The notes: generated by a model not told the origin, from the sequence alone. A DNA stretch of 64,000 nt from Fictibacillus norfolkensis (GCF_014836645.1 NZ_JACSQM010000005.1:186001-250000); one strand, 5' to 3'; counted from the first letter of the stretch, positions 8,664 to 18,142 are shown. Numbers and translations: made by a program.

Positions 8664-9626
8664 TCATTTTGCAAGTTTCATAGATTTTTTTTGCACGACT
8701 TCTGTTTTTCCGTAATAACTGTGTAAAAACATGCCGAGCATGATGATTAATACGCCCATCATCGAGAGGAACGTTGGGCTTGCGATCGATAACAGCCACA
8801 TCTCACCTGCTAATACAAAAATAATTTCCGCCGATTGCGTCGCTTCTACACCTGCTAGTTTTACAGGATTGTTCGCACAAAGGTCCGTCGCTTGAAAAAA
8901 GAGAACGGTTGCGATAACACCTGATGAAATAGCGACTAAGAACGTCTGCCACAGCTGATCGTTCGTTGGAGGTCCGCTCTCCACCCATCCGATCCCAGCA
9001 AGGACAATCCACCACGGAAGTGAAGCGATTGTCATGCCGAATGCTCGCTGAAAAGCATCGAGGCGTTTGTTCGTAACGACCATCATTTTTCGATTGCCGA
9101 GTGGATAAGCGATCGCCGCAATCAAAACAGGCAACACAACGTTCAACCAAGCGGAGCCGTTCACACCACTCGCTTCCTGCACTTGAACGAGTGCGACACC
9201 TCCTAGTATGATCAGCGAAAAACCTAATCCTTTAAAAGGAATCTTTTGGCGTGTTGCACCATTGCCTCTTTCTCCTTCATAGAAGAAAGGCACGAGAAGA
9301 GAGCCTGCCACGATTGTAATCTGCCAAGTCGCGGCGACTAACCACGCTTCTCCAAAGCCTGCTGCGTATGTAATCGGTGCATAAAAGAGCACAAATCCTA
9401 CCGAACTCCATAAGAACCATATACCAAACCGTGCTTTAAGTTCCTGAAAAACAGGACGCACGTTGCCACGCATCCAAACGATGATCCATAATAGCGGAAC
9501 CATGTAAAAAAAGCGAAGGGCTGCACTCCAATGCCAGCTTCCGCCTGATAAGTCCATGGAACGATTCAAAATGAACGTGACGCCAAAGAAAAAGGCTGCC
9601 GCAATTCCAAGCCATATCGGTCTCAT
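8664..9626 (-). CDS. DMT-superfamily multidrug resistance efflux transporter (EmrE-like, 10 TM)
   Basis: 320-residue integral membrane protein with about ten hydrophobic helices, beginning MRPIWLGIAAAFFFGVTFI. The duplicated drug/metabolite-transporter layout, the paired Trp/Pro-rich helices and the FILNRSMDLSGGSWHWSAAL segment fit the multidrug-resistance efflux family PF13536. The C-terminus is YYGKTEVVQKK, basic and cytoplasmic. ATG 9626 has GGAGG 7 nt upstream; a longer frame begins at 9677 without a good ribosome site. The 5' region carries a 21-bp repeat array. Substrate unknown; regulation by the neighbouring AraC protein is possible. Confidence 0.85.
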   Translation of the reverse strand: MRPIWLGIAAAFFFGVTFILNRSMDLSGGSWHWSAALRFFYMVPLLWIIVWMRGNVRPVFQELKARFGIWFLWSSVGFVLFYAPITYAAGFGEAWLVAATWQITIVAGSLLVPFFYEGERGNGATRQKIPFKGLGFSLIILGGVALVQVQEASGVNGSAWLNVVLPVLIAAIAYPLGNRKMMVVTNKRLDAFQRAFGMTIASLPWWIVLAGIGWVESGPPTNDQLWQTFLVAISSGVIATVLFFQATDLCANNPVKLAGVEATQSAEIIFVLAGEMWLLSIASPTFLSMMGVLIIMLGMFLHSYYGKTEVVQKKSMKLAK

Positions 9627-9733
9627 GTTAAGTCCTCCGTTTCCCTTTAAAAAGTATTCATCTGTCTTGTCCAACATGCTTATCTTTTTTTATTATCTTA
9701 CCATATGGTTGTACGAATTTGGAAAGGCTCTTT

Positions 9734-9857
9734 AATTGGGTAATGAGGTCGTTCATTACGTGGTAATTCACTTTTTTTACGAGGTAATCGGAATTTTATA
9801 CGTGGTAAACGGCCATTTATACGAGGTAATCCAACATTTATCCGATTTTTGACCATA
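9734..9857 (+). repeat. 21-bp phased repeat array A
   Basis: Units beginning TAC-G-[A/T]-GGTAA start at 9757, 9778, 9799 and 9820, exactly 21 bp apart, with a degenerate unit before and the terminal box TCCGATTTTTGACC at 9841. The unit reads roughly TACGAGGTAATCNNAATTTTA. It occupies the gap upstream of the efflux gene and downstream of the chromate-transporter terminator. The terminal box is shared with array F at 42.75 kb. Confidence 0.9.
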
Positions 9858-9879
9858 ACTGACAACTCTGCAACACACG

Positions 9880-9911
9880 AAAAAAAACGAAACCTCAATG
9901 AAGTTCCGCTT
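9880..9911 (-). terminator. Terminator of the peptide-importer/GGT/chromate-transporter transcript
   Basis: Minus strand hairpin with arms AGCGGAAC and GTTTCGT followed by eight T (plus-strand A run at 9882-9888). Confidence 0.7.
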
Positions 9912-9920
9912 CCCCCTAAC

Positions 9921-10451
9921 CTAAGCCAAAAACACCGCTCCATACCCGAGTGATCCAATAATGACGAACACCGGGGACACTTTCACTTTTTCCATCAATA
10001 AAAAACTGACAGCAGCTAGAAACAGCGTGTGCATCCAACCAACACTAATATAAGATTCGGCAAAGAACTGATACGCCATGATGCCAAGTAGTACAGCGAT
10101 TGTCGGTTTTACATACGTGCTCATGTTCTTTACTCGTGGTGAATCTTTAAATTTATAAACAAGACCTAGAAACGCGACCATCAATAAAAGGGAAGGCGCA
10201 ACGGTTGCAAATACGCCAACAAACGCCCCGAACCAGCCTCCTTCTTGGTATCCGATGTAGCCTGCCATCTTTGTCGCGATCGGACCAGGAAGTGCATTGC
10301 CGAGCGCCAACACTTCTGTAAATTCATTAACAGAAAGCCATTCATAGCGGTCAACCACTTCGTTTTCAATCAAGGGAATCGACGCTGGGCCACCGCCGTA
10401 TCCTAAGATTCCGGGTAGGAAAAAGGCGAGAAAGATATGCCAAAAAGTCAT
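9921..10451 (-). CDS. ywrA: Chromate transporter (CHR), short-chain subunit
   Basis: 176-residue membrane protein carrying one CHR domain (PF02417). The conserved N-terminal motif is visible as FFLPGILGYGGGPASIPLIE, followed by EFTEVLALGNALPGPIATKM, the signature of the family. Short CHR proteins occur in adjacent pairs and probably work as heterodimers exporting chromate or another oxyanion. The ATG overlaps the stop of the upstream paralogue by 4 nt (ATGA), so the two are translationally coupled. The substrate is inferred from the family and not proven. Last gene before the terminator. Confidence 0.9.
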   Translation of the reverse strand: MTFWHIFLAFFLPGILGYGGGPASIPLIENEVVDRYEWLSVNEFTEVLALGNALPGPIATKMAGYIGYQEGGWFGAFVGVFATVAPSLLLMVAFLGLVYKFKDSPRVKNMSTYVKPTIAVLLGIMAYQFFAESYISVGWMHTLFLAAVSFLLMEKVKVSPVFVIIGSLGYGAVFLA

Positions 10452-11029
10452 CCTGTCTTCTCTCCTTCCCGCACGTTTACTGTCTGTTTATTCTTTCCCT
10501 TTAATGGTCCAAAAAGAGCAAAGGCCAATAACGCTCCAATAATGATTCCAGGGTGAACACCGAGAAATTGAAGAAGGACCACGCCTGCAAAGATGTGAAG
10601 AAGGCTGAGTTTTAAACCTAATCCTTTTTTGGAGCTATCAAAGAACTGCCACGTTAAGACAGCGAGCATCACAGCTACAACAGGAATGACGCCTTTTGTC
10701 ATGCCTTGCACCCATGGCTGATCCTTAAATTCGCGGAGTGAGGTTAGAAGTAGAATCATTAAAATAATAGTAGGCAGTATTGTTGCTAATAGGGCGACGA
10801 AGAGACCCATAATGCCTGCAACTCGGTATCCGATGTAACCTGCCATTTTTGTCGCGATCGGCCCAGGAAGTGTGTTTCCTAGTGCCAACACATCTCCAAA
10901 TTCTTCGTCGTTCATCCATTTGTATTTTCCGACCACTTCCTTATGAACCAAAGGGATGGAAGAAGGACCTCCCCCATACCCCAGCATGCCCGACCGAAAG
11001 AAGGCAAGAAACAAGTTGAGATACGTCAT
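10448..11029 (-). CDS. ywrB: Chromate transporter (CHR), short-chain subunit, second copy
   Basis: 193-residue CHR half-transporter, paralogous to its downstream neighbour: FFRSGMLGYGGGPSSIPLVH and DVLALGNTLPGPIATKMAGY repeat the same motifs. Five or six hydrophobic segments are visible. AAGGA lies 8 nt before ATG 11029. The gap to the gamma-glutamyltransferase gene upstream is 36 bp, so it is probably part of that transcript, as in the ywr cluster of Bacillus subtilis where ywrD (GGT) is also close. Gene symbols are by this resemblance. Confidence 0.9.
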   Translation of the reverse strand: MTYLNLFLAFFRSGMLGYGGGPSSIPLVHKEVVGKYKWMNDEEFGDVLALGNTLPGPIATKMAGYIGYRVAGIMGLFVALLATILPTIILMILLLTSLREFKDQPWVQGMTKGVIPVVAVMLAVLTWQFFDSSKKGLGLKLSLLHIFAGVVLLQFLGVHPGIIIGALLAFALFGPLKGKNKQTVNVREGEKTG

Positions 11030-11065
11030 GTGATCAGTCCTTTATTCTTAGTTGAGTTTTGTATG

Positions 11066-12709
11066 TTACCATGCAGCGATCGAGCCATCTGTTCTTCCTT
11101 CCGTTCCACCTGCTAAAACACCCGTCTCTGGGTCTCTCCAAATGATCTGTCCTCGACCAAAGTTTCCTGAATCTGCGGCCACCTGAACGTCATGACCTCT
11201 TCTAGCTAAGTCATCAACAATATGCGGCGGTAGTGAGCGTTCGACTAGAACTTTCTTATCCTCCATCCACTGCCAGCGTGGCGCATCTAGTGCGGCTTGC
11301 GGGTTCAGATGAAAATCAACCGTGTTCATCACAACCTGCACGTGACCTTGCGGCTGCATGTAGCCTCCCATCACACCGAAAGGACCTACCGCTTTTCCAT
11401 TCTTCGTTAAGAAGCCAGGGATGATTGTGTGATACGTCTTTTTGCCAGGAGCGAGTGCGTTATCGTGATCTGGATCCAGCGAGAAATCATGTCCTCTATT
11501 CTGCAGGCCAATTCCCGTCTCAGGAACAACTACGCCAGAACCGAATCCCATGTAGTTGCTCTGAATGAACGAGACCATATTGCCTTCTTCATCTGCCGTT
11601 GCAAGGTATACCGTTCCACCACTTGGCGGTGTTCCGGGTTCTGGCTGAAGAGCTTCACTACCGATCAGGTCTCTTCGTTTTGCAGCATAGTTCTCCGACA
11701 ATAATCCTTCAACAGATACATTCATCCTTAGTGGGTCAGTTACATATTTTTTCGCATCCACAAAGGCTAGTTTGATGGCTTCGATCTGTTTATGATACGT
11801 TTCCGCTGATTCTTTTTCGTTAAAATCATACCCTTTTAGCGTGTTGAGCGCCATGAGTGCAACGATTCCTTGACCGTTCGGCGGTATTTCCCAAACGTCG
11901 TATCCTCTGTAGTTCACGCTGATCGGTTTCACCCACTCGGGATAAAAGGTAGCGAGATCTTCACTTCGGAGAAATCCGCCGTGCGTTTCTGACGCCTCGC
12001 TTATTTTTTGTGCGAGTGCTCCTCTATAAAAGGATTCTGATTTCGTTTCTGCGATGTCTCGTAAGGTACTTGCATGGTGAGGTGAGCGCCAGATCTCGCC
12101 AACTTCTGGTGCACGTCCGTCTGGTGCAAAGGTTTGGAACCAGCTCTCGAACTCCTCACCACTTAATTCACGCTTGTACGTTTCATACGCTTTTCGCCAG
12201 TACTTACCGAGAATAGGAGTCAGTGGGTAACCTTCTTCGGCGTAAGAGATCGCAGGTTGCAGCACTTCTTTAAACGGCAGCTTACCAAATCGGTTGGTCA
12301 ATTCCGCCCAAGCAGCAGGTGCACCTGGCACCGTAACAGGCAGCCAGCCGAACTTTGGCATGTTATCATGTCCCGCTTTCTTCACTTCTTCGATCGAAAT
12401 GCTTCTTGGTGCGGGACCACTCGAGTTCAAGCCATGCAGTTCACCATTCATCCAGACGATGGCGAACGCATCCCCACCAATCCCGTTCGATGTTGGCTCA
12501 ACGACCGTTAGGCAAGCTGCGGTGGCGATAGCTGCATCAACTGCATTTCCACCCTTTTTTAACATTTCAAGCCCAGCTTGTGCGGCGAGCGGCTGACTCG
12601 TCGCAACCATCCCTTTTTTCGAAAAAACGCTCATCCGATCTGAGTGATAAGGGTTATGAAGAGCATTGTACTGAAGTTTCTGTTGTGTATCCTGTATCGT
12701 TTGATTCAT
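11066..12709 (-). CDS. ywrD: Gamma-glutamyltransferase family protein (YwrD-like)
   Basis: 547-residue Ntn-hydrolase of the GGT family, which cleaves gamma-glutamyl bonds (glutathione, poly-gamma-glutamate, acylated amides). The large-subunit start motif KKGGNAVDAAIATA and EPTSNGIGGDAF are present. The self-cleavage and catalytic Thr is seen in SGGTVYLATADEEGN near residue 365, and the GVMGGYMQPQGH substrate loop is present. No signal peptide is visible, so it is predicted cytoplasmic, unlike secreted Ggt. ATG 12709 is preferred; GTG 12718 overlaps the previous stop. Position directly after a peptide ABC importer suggests that imported gamma-glutamyl peptides are its substrate (inference). 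Confidence 0.9.
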   Translation of the reverse strand: MNQTIQDTQQKLQYNALHNPYHSDRMSVFSKKGMVATSQPLAAQAGLEMLKKGGNAVDAAIATAACLTVVEPTSNGIGGDAFAIVWMNGELHGLNSSGPAPRSISIEEVKKAGHDNMPKFGWLPVTVPGAPAAWAELTNRFGKLPFKEVLQPAISYAEEGYPLTPILGKYWRKAYETYKRELSGEEFESWFQTFAPDGRAPEVGEIWRSPHHASTLRDIAETKSESFYRGALAQKISEASETHGGFLRSEDLATFYPEWVKPISVNYRGYDVWEIPPNGQGIVALMALNTLKGYDFNEKESAETYHKQIEAIKLAFVDAKKYVTDPLRMNVSVEGLLSENYAAKRRDLIGSEALQPEPGTPPSGGTVYLATADEEGNMVSFIQSNYMGFGSGVVVPETGIGLQNRGHDFSLDPDHDNALAPGKKTYHTIIPGFLTKNGKAVGPFGVMGGYMQPQGHVQVVMNTVDFHLNPQAALDAPRWQWMEDKKVLVERSLPPHIVDDLARRGHDVQVAADSGNFGRGQIIWRDPETGVLAGGTEGRTDGSIAAW

Positions 12710-12714
12710 GATTC

Positions 12715-13689
12715 TCACCTTTCGTGGCAGGCGATAAAATGACCTTCATCAATTTCGCGCCATGCGGGTTTTTCTGTTGAACACTTGTTTTGTGCGATAG
12801 GACAACGCGTATGGAACGGACATCCGGTTGGTGGATTAGAAGGACTAGGCAGATCGCCTTTTAACCGGATACGTTCTCTCTTTCTCCCAACGGTCGGCCT
12901 TGGTATCGCTGACAATAACGCCTCCGTATATGGATGTGTTGGATTTTCGTACAGCTTATGAACAGGTGCGAGTTCTACCATCTGACCTAGATACATAACC
13001 AGCACTCGATTGCAGAGGTGACGCACTACACCAAGGTCATGCGACACGAACAGATAGGTTAAGCCATGCTTTTCTTGAAGATCGCGTAAAAGTTTTATCA
13101 CTTGTGCTTGAACAGAAACATCTAATGCGGACACAGGTTCATCACACACAATAAAGGATGGATTGATTGAGATCGCACGGGCTATTCCGATTCGCTGGCG
13201 CTGACCGCCGCTAAATTCATGCGGATAGCGCTCATAATGCTCTTCTTTTAGACCAACCTCATTTAAAAGTTGAAGGACCCTTTCTCTTCGTTCTAATGAG
13301 GATAGATTTGTATGGATGATGAGCGCTTCTTCTAGAGCATCACCAATCCGCTGTTTTGGATTAAGTGAGGCGTACGGATCCTGAAAAATCATCTGCATCT
13401 CTTTTTTAAAAGGCTTTAATTGCCTCGATGAATAGTTACTAATGTTATTCCCGTTAAAAACGAGTTCTCCTTCTGTCAGCGATTCAAGTCCAAGGATCGT
13501 TCTTCCGAGCGTCGATTTGCCGCAGCCGGATTCACCAACAACGCCTAGTGTCTCTCCTTTATAAATATCAAGCGTGATTCCGTCAACTGCCTTCACATGG
13601 TTCTTTACCCGCTGCAGGATGCCGCCTCTCACTGGAAAGTGCTTTTTTACATTTTTTACGCTATAGAGAACTTGCTCGTCTACCGCCAT
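12715..13689 (-). CDS. Oligopeptide/dipeptide ABC transporter ATP-binding protein (DppF/OppF type)
   Basis: 324-residue cytoplasmic ATPase that powers peptide import. Walker A GESGCGKST, Q-loop, signature SGGQRQR and Walker B FIVCDEPVSALD are intact. The C-terminal oligopeptide/dipeptide extension is visible, with GCPFHTRCPIAQNKC; its cysteines can hold a 4Fe-4S cluster in relatives. N-terminal YSVKNVKKHFPVRGG is typical of the F subunit. Its start overlaps the DppD gene by 29 bp. Second ATPase of a five-gene importer. Confidence 0.95.
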   Translation of the reverse strand: MAVDEQVLYSVKNVKKHFPVRGGILQRVKNHVKAVDGITLDIYKGETLGVVGESGCGKSTLGRTILGLESLTEGELVFNGNNISNYSSRQLKPFKKEMQMIFQDPYASLNPKQRIGDALEEALIIHTNLSSLERRERVLQLLNEVGLKEEHYERYPHEFSGGQRQRIGIARAISINPSFIVCDEPVSALDVSVQAQVIKLLRDLQEKHGLTYLFVSHDLGVVRHLCNRVLVMYLGQMVELAPVHKLYENPTHPYTEALLSAIPRPTVGRKRERIRLKGDLPSPSNPPTGCPFHTRCPIAQNKCSTEKPAWREIDEGHFIACHER

Positions 13690-14671
13690 TCTGTTCGACC
13701 CCCTCTTCTTGCAGCCAGCATCTTACATTCTGTTTATCTGTAACTTGAAACGTTTCCGGAGATTTTTCCATACATTTATCAAAAGCAAACGGACAGCGTG
13801 GATGAAAACGGCATCCCGAGATCTGCTCATTTAGCATCGGCATCGACCCTACGATCGGCTTCAGATCAAATTCAGGATCATCAACATTTGGTACAGAAGC
13901 TAACAACCCTTTTGTATAAGGATGCTGTGGATTTTCATAGATTTCTTCCACACGGCCTTCTTCAATAATTTCTCCTGCATACATCACGATCACTCGATCA
14001 GCAATCTCGGCGACAACTCCCATATCATGCGTGATCATGATCATGCTCATGTCGAGCTGTTCTTTCAAATCGTTCAAAAGGTCGATGATTTGAGCCTGAA
14101 TGGTCACATCAAGTGCTGTTGTCGGTTCGTCAGCGATCAACAGCGACGGGTTGCATGACAGTGCGATCGCGATCATGACGCGCTGCCTCATCCCTCCGCT
14201 CAACTCATGAGGAAATTGATTCATCCGTTCGACAGGTGACGGAATTCCAACCATCTTTAAGAGTTCAATTCCTCTCATATGTGCTTGTTTCTTGGATAGC
14301 TTCAAATGGATCATCAATGGTTCACGAATCTGAAAACCTACCGTAAATACTGGGTTTAAAGCTGTCATCGGTTCCTGAAAAATCATAGATACATCGTTAC
14401 CGCGCACCTTCTGCATCTGTTTTGGTGACATCTCGGCAAGGTTTTTTTGATTAAAGAAGATCGATCCGTCTGCTATCATTCCGTTTGATGGCAGAAGTCC
14501 CATGATGGAAAGAGCTGTGATACTTTTACCACAGCCCGATTCTCCAACGATACAGAGTGTTTCTCCTTTTTTCACTGAAAAGGAAGCGCCACGGACAGCC
14601 GGCAATGGACCGTCCGCTGATTTAAACGTTGTCACTAGATCCTTTACCTCTAAAACAGTTTCTTTCATCAT
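13661..14671 (-). CDS. Oligopeptide/dipeptide ABC transporter ATP-binding protein (DppD/OppD type)
   Basis: 336-residue ABC ATPase forming a heterodimer with the downstream DppF-type subunit. Walker A GESGCGKS, signature LSGGMRQR and Walker B LLIADEPTTALD are complete, and the D-subunit C-terminal motif GCRFHPRCPFAFDKC is present. Start ATGATG near 14671/14668 follows AGGGATGG. It lies 6 bp after the substrate-binding-protein gene and overlaps the next gene, so it is firmly within the operon. Confidence 0.95.
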   Translation of the reverse strand: MMKETVLEVKDLVTTFKSADGPLPAVRGASFSVKKGETLCIVGESGCGKSITALSIMGLLPSNGMIADGSIFFNQKNLAEMSPKQMQKVRGNDVSMIFQEPMTALNPVFTVGFQIREPLMIHLKLSKKQAHMRGIELLKMVGIPSPVERMNQFPHELSGGMRQRVMIAIALSCNPSLLIADEPTTALDVTIQAQIIDLLNDLKEQLDMSMIMITHDMGVVAEIADRVIVMYAGEIIEEGRVEEIYENPQHPYTKGLLASVPNVDDPEFDLKPIVGSMPMLNEQISGCRFHPRCPFAFDKCMEKSPETFQVTDKQNVRCWLQEEGVEQNGGRRASSL

Positions 14672-14677
14672 CCATCC

Positions 14678-16210
14678 CTACTCTCTATAAACGCCGTATA
14701 ATGACCACTGTCCTGTAGGTTCCATCTCAAAGCCTTTAACAGATTTATCGTAAGCTGCTGACGCGATGCCATGGTAGATCGGCAGAACAGGAAGCTGTGT
14801 CATCACATATTCATCTGCTTTTGTTAAGATTTCCTTACGCTGTTCCTGATCTACAACAGAACGAGATTGATCGATCAGCTTATCGAGCTCAGCATCTTTA
14901 TAACGGCTTAAGTTTGTCGCATCAATGTTTGCAGAATGAAGTCGTGGGAATAATAATTCACTTCCATCTCCCGTAACGTTCGACCAGCCGGCAATCGTAA
15001 TATCAAAGTCACCTTTTTTCGAAACATCCAGGTAAGTACCCCATTCGATCGTCTCGATGGTTGCGTTTATCCCTGCTTCTTTTAACTGTGACTGAATGAC
15101 TTCAGCCATGTTCATGTACTGACTCGTATTAGCTGCTAGTATTTTTATCACTTTTTTGTCAAACCCGTTATCTTTCACAAGTTTCTTCGCTTCTGCCTGA
15201 TTAAATTTCGGTCCCTTATCACTGCTTTCGTTATGCCCAAAAACCTCTGGTCCGATGAAGCTGTTTGAATAAACTCCGAGACCGTTCAGCTTTTTCAAAT
15301 ACCCTTCACGATTGATCGCTTGAGAAACCGCTTGTCTGAATTTCAAGTCGTTCATCGGTTCTTTTTCCATGTTAAAAGCCAAGTAATAAACTGGAGTTCC
15401 TTCTTTTTTCTGAATTTCAACATTCTTAATCTTCTCTAGACGCGGCATCAGTTCAGGTGCCAGTCCATCGATCAACTGAACTTTTCCGGTCTGCAGCATA
15501 GAGATCGCCGTTGATACTTCAGGAACGACTGTAAACGTTAGCTTTTCAAGTTTGGCCGGCTTCTGCCAATAGTCCTTGTTCTTCACGAGTACGATGTCGT
15601 CGCCGTTTACTTTTTCAGAGAACGTAAATGGTCCTGTTCCGACTGGATCTTTCATGAGATCCTGCTTTTGATCAGCTGTTGGAGATACGATGGCCGCATT
15701 GGAGTGCGTTAGGGCCGCAAGCATCGGTCCATATGGCTTCTCTGTTTTTAAAACAACTGTATGTTCGTCCTGAACTTCGATGGATGAAACTGGTGCTAAA
15801 AGTGATGCCCGCGGTGCTGCCGTCTTCGGATCTTTCAATTTATCAAACGTGTATTTAACAGATTCTGCGTTGAACGGAGTCCCATCGTGAAATTTTATAT
15901 CCTTCTTCAACTTGATCACCCACGTATTTTCGTCTGGGTTCTCGTAAGATTCTGCAAGGTGTGGAACGATTTCGCCTTTATTATCTCGAACAAATAACGT
16001 TTCATAGATCTGTTCGATCACTGTAGATGAAACAGAATCATTTGTTAGGATTGGTGATAGACCTACCACTTTTGAAGTCGTTGCATAGGTTAGCTCTTGT
16101 TCAGCTTTCCCTGCACTTCCACCTGATGAAGAATTGCTGCTGCAACCCACTAAAGCCAATGACAATACAAAAAGAACCGTTAGCAAACTAGCAAACCACT
16201 TTTTTCCCAT
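14678..16210 (-). CDS. Peptide ABC transporter substrate-binding lipoprotein (SBP family 5)
   Basis: 510-residue extracytoplasmic lipoprotein that captures the peptide substrate. The signal peptide has a lipobox LALVGC, so Cys23 would be lipidated and the protein tethered to the membrane. Then comes a Ser/Gly linker. The family 5 signature occurs near residues 80-110 as PHLAESYENPDENTW followed by KDIKFHDGTPFNAESV. A strong AAGAGGGGG precedes ATG 16210. The family binds di/oligopeptides, nickel or glutathione; the GGT in the operon hints at gamma-glutamyl peptides. Confidence 0.95.
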   Translation of the reverse strand: MGKKWFASLLTVLFVLSLALVGCSSNSSSGGSAGKAEQELTYATTSKVVGLSPILTNDSVSSTVIEQIYETLFVRDNKGEIVPHLAESYENPDENTWVIKLKKDIKFHDGTPFNAESVKYTFDKLKDPKTAAPRASLLAPVSSIEVQDEHTVVLKTEKPYGPMLAALTHSNAAIVSPTADQKQDLMKDPVGTGPFTFSEKVNGDDIVLVKNKDYWQKPAKLEKLTFTVVPEVSTAISMLQTGKVQLIDGLAPELMPRLEKIKNVEIQKKEGTPVYYLAFNMEKEPMNDLKFRQAVSQAINREGYLKKLNGLGVYSNSFIGPEVFGHNESSDKGPKFNQAEAKKLVKDNGFDKKVIKILAANTSQYMNMAEVIQSQLKEAGINATIETIEWGTYLDVSKKGDFDITIAGWSNVTGDGSELLFPRLHSANIDATNLSRYKDAELDKLIDQSRSVVDQEQRKEILTKADEYVMTQLPVLPIYHGIASAAYDKSVKGFEMEPTGQWSLYGVYRE

Positions 16211-16226
16211 TTGTCATATCCCCCTC

Positions 16227-17123
16227 TTATTTGTCTAAACTCATTCCTTGGTCTAACGCGTCACGAAGCGCATCACCAACAACATTAAACGCAAACACAA
16301 CTAGCATGATGGCGATACCCGGAATCACGATCATATGTGGCGATGTCCACATGTACTCCTGTCCTGCAGCAATCATCGCACCCCATTCAGGCGTTGGCGG
16401 TTGTGCGCCTAAGCCTAGGAAACTTAATGATGCCGTTGATAGAATCGCCGTTGCCATCCTCATGGTCGCAAAGACGATAATAGGAGCCATACAATTTGGC
16501 AGAACATGCCTGACCATGATGCGAAGGTCACTTGCTCCAAGTGACCGCATCGCGATAATGTACTCTTGCTTCTTAATGGAGAGAACACTTCCCCTGACGA
16601 TACGCGCACATGTTGGAATCGACCAGATACTGATGGCAATTACGACGTTCACAAGGCTTGTCCCTAAGATTGCGATGATCAGCATAGCTAGCAGGATACC
16701 AGGAAAAGCAAACATTAAATCTACGAATCTCATAATAATGCCATCGAGTCTTCTATAGTAACCAGATAGCAAACCAAGTACGACTCCGCCCACTAATCCA
16801 AGACTTACAGCACCGATTCCTACTAACAACGAGATTCTCGCGCCATATACGATTCTGCTCCAGATATCTCGTCCATAATTATCCGTTCCTAGCCAATGAC
16901 CTTCTGTCCCAATAGGCAGTTCACTCAGTTCCAAGTTCTGTTTGTTCGGATCCACTCCTACGATGACTGGAGCTGCAAGAGCCATAAACAGCTGAAAAGC
17001 AATGATGACGAGACCGACAATAGCCATCTTATTCTTGATGAGCCGTTTCCACGTTTTGAAAAGCGCAAACTCTTTCTTTTTCTTATGTGACGGTACCTGC
17101 TGTGTTACTACTTCCGTTGACAT
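16227..17123 (-). CDS. Peptide ABC transporter permease (DppC/OppC type)
   Basis: 298-residue permease. A cytoplasmic N-terminal tail (KKKKEFALFKTWKRLIKNK) leads into the first helix, and the N-terminal OppC domain motif GTEGHWLGTDNYGRDIWSR is clear. Five further helices contain the EAA loop MRSLGASDLRIMVRHVLPN, which contacts the ATPases. Pairs with the DppB-type permease 18 bp upstream. AAGGGGGG precedes the ATG. Confidence 0.95.
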   Translation of the reverse strand: MSTEVVTQQVPSHKKKKEFALFKTWKRLIKNKMAIVGLVIIAFQLFMALAAPVIVGVDPNKQNLELSELPIGTEGHWLGTDNYGRDIWSRIVYGARISLLVGIGAVSLGLVGGVVLGLLSGYYRRLDGIIMRFVDLMFAFPGILLAMLIIAILGTSLVNVVIAISIWSIPTCARIVRGSVLSIKKQEYIIAMRSLGASDLRIMVRHVLPNCMAPIIVFATMRMATAILSTASLSFLGLGAQPPTPEWGAMIAAGQEYMWTSPHMIVIPGIAIMLVVFAFNVVGDALRDALDQGMSLDK

Positions 17124-17141
17124 GTTATCCCCCCTTCGCGT

Positions 17142-18083
17142 TTATTCGTAACTGATTCTTGGATCAATAAAGGCATATACGATATCTACAATCAAGTTCA
17201 CTAAGACGAACAGTGTGGCTACAAGAAGAACCGACCCTTGAACCATCGGGAAATCACGAGCTGCAATAGACTCGATCATGAGCCTGCCAACCCCATTGAT
17301 GGCAAAAACAGATTCTGTAATGATGGTGCCTCCAAGTAAGAATCCAAAATTTAAGCCGATTACTGTAATCACAGGAATCATTGCGTTTCGAAGACAATGC
17401 ATCATGATGACTGATTTTTCACGAACGCCTTTCGCTCTTGCGGTTCTTACATAATCTGCTCGAATCACTTCCAACATGGCAGAACGACTCATTCTGGCGA
17501 TCATTGCGGCTGAGCCTGTTCCAAGAGTGATAGCAGGAAGTGCGAGCTGTTTCATTCCTTCAACAGTCCAGAACGGTTCGGTCAATCCCCCAACTGGAAA
17601 CCATTGAAGGTTAACAGCGAAAATAAGGATTAATATGGCACCTAACCAAAAGTTAGGAATGGAGATTCCTCCAAGAGCAATAATGGTGCTCAGTCCGTCA
17701 AACCAGGTGTTATGCTTTAATGCCGATACGATTCCTGCCGTTACACCGATTACAATCGCAACAATAATACTTGCGATAGCCAGGTTCAGTGTGTTTGGGA
17801 AACGATCGATAATCGCTTCTGACACCGCTTGTTTTGTTTGATAAGAGAACCCTAAATCACCTGCAAAAATACCTTTCAAGTAATCAAAATATTGAGCAAG
17901 CAACGGCTCATTTAGTCCAAGGTTTTCTCTGATCGCTTCAACGTCTTCTTGAGTCGCTGTCGGTCCACCGATAATACTTGCCGGATCACCTGGCGCAATA
18001 TGCATACTCATAAAAACAATGAATGAAATACCGATTAATAAGAGCACTAACTGAAAAACACGCCTTACAATCAAACCTGCCAT
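17142..18083 (-). CDS. Peptide ABC transporter permease (DppB/OppB type), first gene of the operon
   Basis: 313-residue integral membrane permease with six helices. N-terminal MHIAPGDPASIIGGP and the EAA loop RTARAKGVREKSVIMMHCLR are typical of the B subunit. It leads a five-gene importer followed by ggt and two CHR genes (gaps of 6-36 bp or overlaps), about 8 kb on one strand with no internal terminator seen. ATG 18083 follows GGGGAGAGGTGAAG. The promoter about 110 bp upstream contains a candidate CodY box. Confidence 0.95.
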   Translation of the reverse strand: MAGLIVRRVFQLVLLLIGISFIVFMSMHIAPGDPASIIGGPTATQEDVEAIRENLGLNEPLLAQYFDYLKGIFAGDLGFSYQTKQAVSEAIIDRFPNTLNLAIASIIVAIVIGVTAGIVSALKHNTWFDGLSTIIALGGISIPNFWLGAILILIFAVNLQWFPVGGLTEPFWTVEGMKQLALPAITLGTGSAAMIARMSRSAMLEVIRADYVRTARAKGVREKSVIMMHCLRNAMIPVITVIGLNFGFLLGGTIITESVFAINGVGRLMIESIAARDFPMVQGSVLLVATLFVLVNLIVDIVYAFIDPRISYE

Positions 18084-18142
18084 TTTCTCTTCACCTCTCC
18101 CCTTTTTTCACTTTTTCGGTACGATTAAGTAGAAATTACCTC

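Noticed and set aside
8509..8715. Plus-strand 68-residue reading frame opposite the efflux transporter end
   Set aside because: It spans the minus-strand terminator hairpin and the 3' end of the transporter gene; composition is not coding-like.
9698..9958. Minus-strand reading frame encoding a seven-residue repeat (LPRINGR-like) over array A
   Set aside because: The heptapeptide pattern is only the 21-bp DNA period read in frame; no ribosome site, and arrays B and C with 20-bp steps break any frame.
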